23,689 nucleotides of DNA, taken from positions 1-23,689 of IMG/VR virus record IMGVR_UViG_3300034073_003174; one strand, given 5' to 3'. Source of the DNA: a virus. The position numbers were made by a program, and so were the translations under genes. Each line of letters opens with the position of its first letter. Position 1 is the first letter of the stretch. This document shows positions 5,720 to 12,184 of this stretch, in pieces. The notes under the pieces are model-generated. The model did not search any database. It was given only the letters and a program-made list of their open reading frames with translations, and was not told where the DNA came from.

Positions 5720-7579
5720 CTAATCCGTTACCGAACGCATTATAACAGTACAGGTTCCCTCTAGGTCCCAGTTGGATTGGAACCCGTCAATTATTTGGAA
5801 TTCCAGGTCCTCTACCACTACAGAAAATACTTCGGCATTTTCTTGATAGTTTACCACGCGCGGGTTGGTGACCAAATCACGCAGGGCTTCTAGTTCTAGT
5901 TCGACATCAAAATAGTATTCGGAGTCTCGGACCCTGATGCGATGGTGCATGAGGATGGGGACTCGGAAAACTTGGCTTCGGGCTGGGGAGGCGTAGGCTC
6001 GTGCCATCCAGCGGGTCATGGTTGGTCCTTCGGTTGCGGAAGCCCGTGCCAACTCCAACTTGAACTTCGCTTCAATGAATTTGGCTTGCGGACCAGTTGA
6101 CACTGATTCGGTGGTGAGTGGCTTGTCGTGCGCGGTAAGAGATGCGTAGTCTGCGGAGTCCGCCGAAATATACGGGGTAATAGTTCCGACCAAAGGCTGG
6201 GTTCGGATGTCGAATTTGGCTACGAACTTTCGGTCAGGGATGCCCCAACGGTAGATTCCCGTAATGATTTCTCCTGTGGCAACAAGGTTTGCTGAGTCTT
6301 CAACGTAGACGCCGTCTCCAGAAACAGAAAAGATGCGTTTGTTGGAAAAGGTTGTGGTCGACAGAATGTTTGCGGTTGTTGAGTGCATCAAGTCTGACGC
6401 GTGTGCGGGGGTGTTGGCGGCAATAAAGGTGCCAAGGTCGAGACGTCCGAGCCCGCCAGAGAAGCCATCGTATTGTGCCCAGGTAAACCAAACGTATCGG
6501 TCTTCGGAGGTGAATTCTCTTACTGCTCCTGTGGTTGGGATGAGTTGTCCTGCGGTGAGGTTTGATGCGGAATCTGCGGTCGCGTAACGGACACCTTTGT
6601 TTGTTCCGATAAGGATTGCGCCAAGGTAGGAGGAGATTTCTGTTGGGTATTCTCCGAATGGAAGTTCAAGTGCGACAACAGGGGTGTCAAGTGTGCCGTC
6701 TGATTTGATGGTCAGTTTGTAGATTGCTCCGTGCGAACCTGAGTAGCCCGCGATATAGATGGCGGTTTGTCCTGCGGTTGCGCCAATCCATTCGAATGAC
6801 GAAACGGGATGTTCGTAGTCGTCTGCGCCGACGTTCCCTGATGGGCTGAAATATAGGTCGTTGCCGTTGCCTGCCGAGGCTGCGCCTGTGACGATGAAGA
6901 AACCTTTGACGAAGTCGATGTATCCGAATTCGTGTCCATATGCGACGTTAGAGGCTACACCTGCTGGCGTGTATTTCCACAGACCGTAACTGCTGGTGAG
7001 ACCTGGGTAGGTGATGTAGACGTTGGTGCCGTCGGTTGTCATGTCGCGCGGGGTGGCGGCAGGCAAACCAGTGACGGTCGTCCAGGTTGGGCTAGATGCG
7101 AATGGGTCTGTCGTATATTTGACGTCCGCCCCATCAAGAACATAAACACGGGTGTCTGTTGATACAAGAAGAAGTTTTGTGTCTGACGAGTTCAGTGATT
7201 CTTTGACTGCGTTGAGAAGCGTCAACTGTCCTTTGGTCCACGGGTTGACGCCCTTGCTGGTAAAGAACCTATAGTCTTGTGCCTCAGCAGTATCCGCATA
7301 CTTTTGTCCTGCACCGTAATGCCATGACACTTCGCCTCGACGCCACAAACCCTGCGGGTTGATAGCGGCTTCACCTGGGGCAGTTGACTGGTCAACAGAG
7401 TCACGGACACGCGGCTCAAAACCTCTAGCGAATGTTCCAGCCTTTTGGTCAACAAGGTAGGGGCGTCCGTTGATGGCGATAGGGAAGATGTCGGGGACAA
7501 GTTGGGTTGTGGTTCCGCCCGAGAAGAATTTTGGTGCGGGGATGAACGCATCCGTGAACCTGTACAGGGTGTCAGCCAC
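5720..7579 (-). CDS. Probable tail nozzle / minor tail protein with beta-propeller body
   Basis: This is a 619-residue protein with a GTG start at 7579 and AAGGA seven bases before it. A conserved N-terminal region has RGFEPRVRDSVDQSTAPGE and INPQGLWRRGEVSWHYGAGQ (about residues 52-92). Residues about 115-430 show repeated blade-like strands (LLLVSTDTRVYVLDG, NVYITYPGL, AIYIAGYSG, GAILIGTNKGVRYA, KRIFSVSGDGVYVED), consistent with a beta-propeller. The C-terminal part is beta-rich and ends WDLEGTCTVIMRSVTD. In podoviruses the nozzle (T7 gp12) is built on a propeller and follows the adaptor gene, as here. Many actinophage relatives are simply called minor tail protein. The nozzle role is inferred from order and fold pattern. 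Confidence 0.65.
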   Translation of the reverse strand: MADTLYRFTDAFIPAPKFFSGGTTTQLVPDIFPIAINGRPYLVDQKAGTFARGFEPRVRDSVDQSTAPGEAAINPQGLWRRGEVSWHYGAGQKYADTAEAQDYRFFTSKGVNPWTKGQLTLLNAVKESLNSSDTKLLLVSTDTRVYVLDGADVKYTTDPFASSPTWTTVTGLPAATPRDMTTDGTNVYITYPGLTSSYGLWKYTPAGVASNVAYGHEFGYIDFVKGFFIVTGAASAGNGNDLYFSPSGNVGADDYEHPVSSFEWIGATAGQTAIYIAGYSGSHGAIYKLTIKSDGTLDTPVVALELPFGEYPTEISSYLGAILIGTNKGVRYATADSASNLTAGQLIPTTGAVREFTSEDRYVWFTWAQYDGFSGGLGRLDLGTFIAANTPAHASDLMHSTTANILSTTTFSNKRIFSVSGDGVYVEDSANLVATGEIITGIYRWGIPDRKFVAKFDIRTQPLVGTITPYISADSADYASLTAHDKPLTTESVSTGPQAKFIEAKFKLELARASATEGPTMTRWMARAYASPARSQVFRVPILMHHRIRVRDSEYYFDVELELEALRDLVTNPRVVNYQENAEVFSVVVEDLEFQIIDGFQSNWDLEGTCTVIMRSVTD

Positions 7580-7582
7580 TGT

Positions 7583-8470
7583 TTAGTCCTTGTTGAGGAA
7601 GGTGGGGTATGCCCTTGCGAGTCGTGCGGCTTCAGCCTGGATGCGGTCGCGGCGCAAACGAAGAAGGTTCGAAACAGACCCAGCGACAGCGCCAGCAGTA
7701 ACTTCGTCGGCGCGACGGGTGTCGCCTTGGGATTCGGTGAAGTTGCGCTTGATTTCTCGTGGCGACATCAAACGAATCTGCGCACCCAACGTCACAATAT
7801 CCGTGACCGAATCCTGGACGCCGCAAGTGCTGTTGATGTCGGTGGCTTCGGTAGAAGCGCTGCTGTATGGTGCCTTGTAGACGATGCGGAGACGCCCTGG
7901 GAACACACCCTGGTCAAAGCGCAGAGCGAATCCTGATGGGAAGTCGTCGGTTGGGACGTCGCGGACGAGGCGAACCTTGCGGGCGACAGGGTAATCATCT
8001 GTCATGTAACGCACAGAAACCTGAAGGATGTCAATGATGCTGGTGACACCTGTCAGGTCAATCATGCTGTCGGAACCGTTGTAATCCAGGTTCATGCTCG
8101 TCACCTTGAACAGCCCGTGCATCGGAGATGAAAGGTCGGCAAGTTCGTCGTTGATTGCTTCAAGCACCTGTGCGCGTGGGAAGCGCGGGGAGACGGTGAC
8201 GATTGCGTTGGCGCTATGGCTGGCTGCGGTCGTCCCGTTGAACCCGCGCTGAACAGTCAGAGTCTTAGTGTTCGGGTCGGTTTCCCAGATGTACATGACT
8301 TCTGAGTCGATTTCGCATACTTGTCCTGGACGCAACCCTTCCAGGTTGTATGACACAGTTACGCTCGTCGTGGACGAGTCAACACTGGAAGCCAGTTTGT
8401 TGCGAGCCTCGACCGTTCCTGAGAGCAGTTGGCGCAACGTCCTGTCAATGACGGTTGCGGCTGTGGTCAC
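7583..8470 (-). CDS. Probable head-tail adaptor (tail tubular A-like)
   Basis: This is a 295-residue protein. Its GTG start overlaps the stop of the preceding 37-residue gene (GTGA at 8467-8470). After an N-terminal helix (VIDRTLRQLL), residues about 27-95 form a beta insertion with EVMYI and VQRGFNGTTAASHSANA. The rest has helices and strands: RAQVLEAINDELADLS, IDILQVSVRY, VFPGRLRIVYKAPY and a final long basic helix, RRDRIQAEAARLARAYP. Helical adaptors with a terminal helix bind under the portal in podoviruses, and the next gene is a probable nozzle. The adaptor assignment is inference from order and build. A more general structural role is the alternative. Confidence 0.6.
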   Translation of the reverse strand: MTTAATVIDRTLRQLLSGTVEARNKLASSVDSSTTSVTVSYNLEGLRPGQVCEIDSEVMYIWETDPNTKTLTVQRGFNGTTAASHSANAIVTVSPRFPRAQVLEAINDELADLSSPMHGLFKVTSMNLDYNGSDSMIDLTGVTSIIDILQVSVRYMTDDYPVARKVRLVRDVPTDDFPSGFALRFDQGVFPGRLRIVYKAPYSSASTEATDINSTCGVQDSVTDIVTLGAQIRLMSPREIKRNFTESQGDTRRADEVTAGAVAGSVSNLLRLRRDRIQAEAARLARAYPTFLNKD

Positions 8471-8580
8471 TTCTTCTTTTTAGCCTTCTTCATTGGCTTG
8501 CCAGACTTCTTGGCTTCCTTCTTAGCGGCAGCCATGCCAGCCTTTGTGTAAGGGAATTCCTTTTTTCCGACCATCGGCAT
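8467..8580 (-). CDS. 37-residue lysine-rich protein
   Basis: The frame reads MPMVGKKEFPYTKAGMAAAK followed by a very basic tail (KKEAKKSGKPMKKAKKKK). A strong AAGGAG site lies five bases before the ATG, and the stop overlaps the next gene's GTG, so it is very probably translated. About 40% of residues are lysine. Similar small basic proteins are often found among structural genes and may bind DNA or the capsid interior, but no function is established. It is the last of three basic small proteins here. Confidence 0.65.
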   Translation of the reverse strand: MPMVGKKEFPYTKAGMAAAKKEAKKSGKPMKKAKKKK

Positions 8581-8603
8581 AAATACTCCTTGACTCTTAG
8601 TTC

Positions 8604-8609
8604 AGTGTA
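8604..8609 (-). promoter_or_regulatory. Possible weak -10 element before the 37-residue gene
   Basis: The minus strand reads TACACT here, the same hexamer as the element at 12121-12126. It lies in the 36-base gap between two genes, one of the largest in this module. The region 17 bases further upstream (CTGTAA) matches a -35 box at only three positions. A start about 7 bases downstream would leave a short leader with AAGGAG. Confidence 0.25.
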
Positions 8610-8616
8610 GGGGAGT

Positions 8617-8874
8617 TTACCACGCCTTACAGGACCAGTATCTTGCCTTTGTCTTAGGACCTGGATTATCGCAGTTGTGGCGGGCACGGAAATTCTTGCG
8701 GCGACCAGGCTGCTCCTTTTTGATAGTCATGTTCGGGTCGCCAAACATCACACGCTTCACCTGCTCGCCAGCCGACACATACACCACAGACTTCTTACGA
8801 CCGTACCCTGGCTCACCCTTTCTGATGGGGCGCGGACTGTTCAGCGAGACGTTCTTGCCTTGATACTTAGCCAT
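8617..8874 (-). CDS. Conserved 85-residue basic phage protein
   Basis: This protein starts MAKYQGKNVSLNSPRPIRKG, with a central GRKKSVVYVSAGEQVKRVMFGDPNMTIKK, and ends in KNFRARHNCDNPGPKTKARYWSCKAW. The C-terminal pattern FRARHxCDxPGPxxKARYWSCKxW, with one His and two Cys, recurs in many environmental tailed phages. It could be a small metal site or a disulfide. It is strongly basic. The ATG overlaps the stop of the 52-residue gene by 8 bases. A structural or DNA-contact role is plausible from its position among head and connector genes, but it is not demonstrated. Confidence 0.7.
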   Translation of the reverse strand: MAKYQGKNVSLNSPRPIRKGEPGYGRKKSVVYVSAGEQVKRVMFGDPNMTIKKEQPGRRKNFRARHNCDNPGPKTKARYWSCKAW

Positions 8875-9025
8875 TGCGTTTTGCCCATGCGTTGTCGACG
8901 AGGTTCGGGTAGGGACGCCCAGCCTTCTTTGCTCGTGCTTTTGCCGCAGACTTCTGGGATGCCGTCAATGGGGTCGATTTCTTGTTGGGGTTTTTGGTGT
9001 CCCAAAACTTTTTCTTTGATGGCAT
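8867..9025 (-). CDS. 52-residue lysine-rich protein
   Basis: The frame begins MPSKKKFWDTKNPNKKST, continues through a basic Ala/Lys helix (ASQKSAAKARAKKAG) and ends RPYPNLVDNAWAKRNG. An AGGA site lies nine bases before the ATG and the gene fills the space between the glycosyltransferase and the 85-residue gene. The AKxAGRPYPNLVDN ending resembles other small actinophage proteins, from memory. Very basic composition suggests binding to DNA or to an acidic virion surface. Function unknown. Confidence 0.65.
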   Translation of the reverse strand: MPSKKKFWDTKNPNKKSTPLTASQKSAAKARAKKAGRPYPNLVDNAWAKRNG

Positions 9026-9030
9026 CTTGG

Positions 9031-10164
9031 CTAATCCTCCAGCAGATACCCTGATTCTTTCAAAGCATCTCTGACGTTCAACACTACATGATAGGTCTGC
9101 CCAGGGACAAGGTCTATGTGGTGGGCACCGATGTCGGCTTTGATGCGGCGGTTGACCCTGACGGCTGTGGTGACGTCCCCTGCCCGCACCCAGTTGGAAT
9201 CAACGGTGTTGCTGGTGGGTTTGACGATTTGGAGGAGTTGGTTGGCTGAGGTTTCCCAGTTGAACGCAGCGGTTTCTGGGGCTGTGTCTAATGCTTGCTG
9301 GGTGTAGCGGTCACGGTTGTTGTACATGTCCCAGAGGGCTTCGGCTAGTTCTTCTCGGTTGGGTTCTTCCCAGTTGCCGATGTCCGACCACTTGCCGATT
9401 GTTGCTGGTTGCGGGGTGGCGGAGATGCGGTGGGTGGCGAGGTCTGAGAATTCGCGGTGACCGTGGGCATCCGTGAGAATGGTGGGGATTCCTGCGGACA
9501 TTGCTTGGAGAGGCATAAGTCCAAAGCCTTCGCCACGGGAAACAGAAACGAAACAGTCCATGCTGTGCATGAGTGCGGCTTCTTCTTCTAGGGTCATCCA
9601 GTCTCGATGCACTACCACGTTCGGGTAGTCGATGCGTTCTGGGGCAGACCTATATGGCGGAACTATCTTGATGTGCAGTTCAGTGTTAGGCATACCTAAC
9701 ATGTTGAAGACTTCTAGGACAACATCAAGTCCTTTGCGGTGCCATTCGGACCCGCCACACAGAATCTTGAAGCGGTCCGTTTTCGGTTGCGGGTTCGGAC
9801 ACCAGATGGTGCGGTCTACGCCGAGAGGTATGACGTGGACATTGTCATGGTATTGGGAGAACAGGTCAAAGTTGTGGAGGCAAGGGACGATGACGGTTTG
9901 GAATTGCGGGAGGTACTCGAAGAATTTGGGTGGGAGTTTGTCTGATTCCCACATGGTGAGGATGGTGGCTTTCTGCCCGTGATACCAGCCTTTGACCATG
10001 TCTGGTTGCATCGCATACACCACATGCTCGGCACGGTCATTCAAGGTGACTTTGGTGGCGAGGGTGTCTCTGAGTGAGACGAACATGCGACCGTACCCGA
10101 CATGGGGTAGGTCTGGTCCGATGAACGCTAAATGTTTGGCAGTATCCCCGTTTCTACCTGCCAT
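9031..10164 (-). CDS. Glycosyltransferase, GT-B fold, GT4-like
   Basis: This is a 377-residue protein. Residues 10-30 hold an N-terminal donor-fold start (KHLAFIGPDLPHVGYGRMF). Residues 111-116 read VIPLGVD and about 133-148 read ILCGGSEWHRKGLDVV, with the basic R143/K144 pair that contacts donor phosphates in this family. Residues 206-232 read VSVSRGEGFGLMPLQAMSAG. GT4 enzymes normally have Glu-x7-Glu here; the first Glu is E212 but the second position is Q220. The last ~40 residues (VPGQTYHVVLNVRDALKESGYL) look like an added domain. The gene overlaps the previous one by 37 bases and sits among virion genes. It probably adds sugar to a virion protein, or less likely to the host surface. Substrate unknown. 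Confidence 0.8.
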   Translation of the reverse strand: MAGRNGDTAKHLAFIGPDLPHVGYGRMFVSLRDTLATKVTLNDRAEHVVYAMQPDMVKGWYHGQKATILTMWESDKLPPKFFEYLPQFQTVIVPCLHNFDLFSQYHDNVHVIPLGVDRTIWCPNPQPKTDRFKILCGGSEWHRKGLDVVLEVFNMLGMPNTELHIKIVPPYRSAPERIDYPNVVVHRDWMTLEEEAALMHSMDCFVSVSRGEGFGLMPLQAMSAGIPTILTDAHGHREFSDLATHRISATPQPATIGKWSDIGNWEEPNREELAEALWDMYNNRDRYTQQALDTAPETAAFNWETSANQLLQIVKPTSNTVDSNWVRAGDVTTAVRVNRRIKADIGAHHIDLVPGQTYHVVLNVRDALKESGYLLED

Positions 10165-10403
10165 GATTCCTGCGCTTTCTTCTCAACTTCGGCTGCACCA
10201 TCTATCTTTTTCGGCTGTAATCCGTTTGCACGGAGCCGCTTATAGGCGGGCATGTCCTTGTTCCAGTTTCGTTCCGTCTGATTTATTGACGCCACCTTAG
10301 CGCCCCGCGACGTCGTCGAGTTGGTACCCATTCGGACACCTGCGACCCTGCAACCGAAACAGCCTTCGACATCCAGGTTGGGATGGGTTTCTCTGTGCTT
10401 CAC
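10128..10403 (-). CDS. Small CxxC (EGCFGCR) phage protein
   Basis: This is a 91-residue protein with a GTG start at 10403, overlapping the previous stop (GTGA). It begins MKHRETHPNLDVEGCFGCRVAG and continues into a basic, helical C-terminal half (ERNWNKDMPAYKRLRANGLQ). The two cysteines at about residues 15 and 18, with nearby histidines, could bind zinc or form a redox pair. The ExCxGC start is widespread in small proteins of actinobacterial phages, usually unnamed. Its 3' end overlaps the glycosyltransferase start, so the two are likely co-translated. Function unknown. Confidence 0.65.
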   Translation of the reverse strand: MKHRETHPNLDVEGCFGCRVAGVRMGTNSTTSRGAKVASINQTERNWNKDMPAYKRLRANGLQPKKIDGAAEVEKKAQESWQVETGILPNI

Positions 10404-10696
10404 GATATGTATGCTCCGTATCCAGCGGCGGTCAACGATGCAACCTCGGTTGCGTCCACTTCTGTACTGTGCCCACCATAGTAAACCTTTGAGATGAGCG
10501 TGTAGTCGGATGGTTGGCGTTCGGTGTAGGTGCCGTTGGTGAGCAGGAAGATGTTTCTTCCTCTGCCCGAGGCTTCAATATGGACACCGAGTTTGTTGGC
10601 GATGCGTTCTTCTTTGCTGATGGGCAGCATGGACATGACATCTTGAATGATGGCTGGTACGACGAAGTTGTCTGTTGGTGGGGTGAAGGTTGCCAT
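10400..10696 (-). CDS. Short virion-type protein sharing a C-terminal domain with the GSG-repeat protein
   Basis: This is a 98-residue protein. Residues about 45-98 (RGRNIFLLTNGTYTERQP, then LISKVYYGGHSTEV, then ASLTAAGYGAYIS) align well with the last ~50 residues of the 344-residue gene just upstream. The latter reads YRLSDGTYTTTDP, LITRTYYGGHDIF and ELTAAGYGASIT. The N-terminal half (TPPTDNFVVPAIIQ) is different and has no repeats. Such a domain probably attaches the proteins to a common site on the virion, perhaps as a head fibre or decoration. That is inference. The ATG overlaps the preceding stop (TAATG). Confidence 0.65.
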   Translation of the reverse strand: MATFTPPTDNFVVPAIIQDVMSMLPISKEERIANKLGVHIEASGRGRNIFLLTNGTYTERQPSDYTLISKVYYGGHSTEVDATEVASLTAAGYGAYIS

Positions 10697-11730
10697 TAGG
10701 TGATGCTGGCTCCGTATCCTGCGGCGGTGAGTTCGGTTACTTCTTCGTCGGTCAAGAATATGTCATGCCCACCGTAGTAGGTGCGGGTGATGAGTTCTGG
10801 GCGTCGCGGGTCTGTGGTGGTGTAGGTGCCGTCGCTGAGACGGTAGAGGTTTTTGGCTCGGATGCCTTGCGGGGTATGGGCGAACAATCTGTCTGGTGCT
10901 TCCTCGGAGAGGCGTTCAGCGAATGGGTAGGTGCGGGTGGTGGGGACTCGGAAGATGTGGGACTTCAGCCAATCGGCTGTGCCACTTCCGCTTCCCGAAC
11001 CTGTGCAAGCACGCTTGAGCGCTCTAGCGCCGACCGACGTATCCGTACCCGCGCCCGAGCCAGTTCCCGTTCTGAGCGCAACAAGAATCCGTGTCGTCGA
11101 CGACCCGCCAATGCCTTGACCGCTGCTGGTTCTAAGTACAACACGGGTGACGACAATAGCAGATGAGCCCACACCAGAACCTGTTGCAGTGCGAGCAGGG
11201 TTGATATTCCAATCTGCCGTCCCTGAACCTGTGCCTGAACCTGTAGCAGTGCGCAGCGCGACCCGCACACCTGATGCTTGCGACGTGCCAGTTCCCGAGC
11301 CTGTCGCAGTGCGCTTGTAAACCCGAATAATGTTTTCGATTGTTGAAGCAGAACCAGCGCCAGACCCCGTAGCAGTACGAATTGCTATAAGCACTCTGTT
11401 TGCGGTAGCCGTTCCAGCCCCTGAACCTGTAGCGGTTCGTTGTTTGAGGATGTTGGCTGTAGCCGATGCGGTGCCTGTGCCTGTGGCGGTTGCGGTAACA
11501 GTTACTGTGGCGCGAACACCCAAATAGAAACGTCCGCCGTTGCCGTAGAAACCCGTGTGGTAATCGACGAGACGGTCAAGGCGGCTGACTACGCGCCCTG
11601 ATGCGGTTTGCTGTGTACCGTTCCCTGGACCTGTGGCGGTTCTGGAGACTGTGCGGAAATAGGTCGCCCGATAAAACGGGTGGGTATCAACGAATCCTTC
11701 TGTAAATCCTGTTACCGCAGTGATAGCCAT
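10696..11730 (-). CDS. GSG-repeat virion fibre-like protein
   Basis: This is a 344-residue protein. Residues 1-72 form a unique head with one outlying repeat-like unit (RTATGPGNGTQQTASG, 30-45). Residues about 73-256 consist of eight to nine units of mostly 20 residues, each beginning RTATGSGxGxxxA and ending in a hydrophobic strand such as VRVALR. Residues 257-344 are a globular end sharing DGTYT, YYGGH and LTAAGYGA with the next gene product. There is no signal peptide. Regular 20-residue beta-turn repeats suggest a rod or fibre on the virion. It follows the capsid and a small decoration-type gene. Role inferred. Confidence 0.65.
   Translation of the reverse strand: MAITAVTGFTEGFVDTHPFYRATYFRTVSRTATGPGNGTQQTASGRVVSRLDRLVDYHTGFYGNGGRFYLGVRATVTVTATATGTGTASATANILKQRTATGSGAGTATANRVLIAIRTATGSGAGSASTIENIIRVYKRTATGSGTGTSQASGVRVALRTATGSGTGSGTADWNINPARTATGSGVGSSAIVVTRVVLRTSSGQGIGGSSTTRILVALRTGTGSGAGTDTSVGARALKRACTGSGSGSGTADWLKSHIFRVPTTRTYPFAERLSEEAPDRLFAHTPQGIRAKNLYRLSDGTYTTTDPRRPELITRTYYGGHDIFLTDEEVTELTAAGYGASIT
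10963..11514 (-). repeat. Tandem ~60-bp coding repeats (GSG units)
   Basis: Eight to nine degenerate units of mostly 60 bases encode the RTATGSG repeats (one is 66 bases, residues 118-139). On the plus strand the recurring core resembles CCTGTAGCAGTGCG. Units differ in sequence, so the array is old or under selection against identity. Low-identity units limit slippage. Confidence 0.8.
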
Positions 11731-11731
11731 A

Positions 11732-11745
11732 AGGGGTTATCCCCT
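11732..11745. promoter_or_regulatory. Hairpin covering the ribosome site of the GSG-repeat gene
   Basis: The minus strand reads AGGGG-ATAA-CCCCT in the 20 bases between the stop of the preceding gene and the ATG at 11730. The AGGGG arm is the only purine-rich site available for ribosome binding, and the CCCCT arm would pair with it. This could lower translation unless a ribosome arriving from the upstream gene opens the stem. Confidence 0.45.
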
Positions 11746-11750
11746 AACGG

Positions 11751-12113
11751 CTAGTCGAGCGACAGGGTGAGAGAAGTGATTTGGAACGTGTCGCCAGCAG
11801 TAACAGCGGCGGAAGAAGACAGAGAACCAGTCCACAGACAGTTGCCCGTAGAAGCATTGTCCCAAAGCGACCAATGTGTGTACGTTTCTGTTGCCGCGAC
11901 GTTGGTCCATTCAAGAGTCGCAGAAGAAGCCATCGAACCCGATGATGCAGCCGACCAAGAAACAGACTTGCGCGTGGTCTCCGTGGCGGCGTTGCTAGTT
12001 CCTGCTTCGCCTGGGTCGCCAGTGTGCAACTTGACGTAGGTGGTCGTGACAGCAAATGACTGGTTCCTTAGCGTGTCAAGTAGTGCGTTTTCGGCGTAGT
12101 TGGAAATTGACAT
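11751..12113 (-). CDS. Small virion protein of the LHTGDPG type
   Basis: This is a 120-residue protein. It begins MSISNYAENALLDTLRNQSF, then TYVKLHTGDPGEAGTSNAA, and later THWSLWDNASTGNCLWTGSL, ending TFQITSLTLSLD. The N-YAExxLLD start with LHTxDPG is a recognisable pattern of small beta-rich proteins placed near the capsid or tail genes of many phages. They are usually called tail fibre or minor structural proteins. There is no Shine-Dalgarno sequence before the ATG. A terminator ends just upstream and an extended -10 element lies seven bases before the start, so the message may be leaderless. It is the first gene of the decoration block. Confidence 0.7.
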   Translation of the reverse strand: MSISNYAENALLDTLRNQSFAVTTTYVKLHTGDPGEAGTSNAATETTRKSVSWSAASSGSMASSATLEWTNVAATETYTHWSLWDNASTGNCLWTGSLSSSAAVTAGDTFQITSLTLSLD

Positions 12114-12120
12114 CGCTAAA

Positions 12121-12129
12121 AGTGTAGCA
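12121..12129 (-). promoter_or_regulatory. Extended -10 promoter giving a probable leaderless transcript
   Basis: The minus strand reads TGC-TACACT (TGn plus a TAnnnT-type -10 hexamer), followed by seven bases and then the ATG at 12113. Transcription would start at or next to the A of the ATG. No ribosome site is available in that space. The element lies immediately after the U-tract of the capsid terminator, so it would restart expression. The -35 region falls in the terminator stem and shows no match. Confidence 0.45.
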
Positions 12130-12162
12130 AAAAGAAAAGCCCCCCGCCGAAGCAGGGGGCTT
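12129..12162 (-). terminator. Intrinsic terminator after the major capsid gene
   Basis: On the minus strand an eight-base stem, AAGCCCCC with GGGGGCTT, is followed inward by one mismatch and a two-base extension closing a C(UUCG)G tetraloop. The stem is followed by TTCTTTTT. Both stem stability and the U-tract fit a strong rho-independent terminator. It lies about 20 bases after the capsid stop codon. Confidence 0.9.
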
Positions 12163-12184
12163 CTCTGAACCAGACTGGGTCTAG

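Noticed and set aside
10963-11514. GSG repeat array as a CRISPR array or recombination site
   Set aside because: The units are contiguous, in frame and degenerate, without unique spacers. They encode protein repeats.
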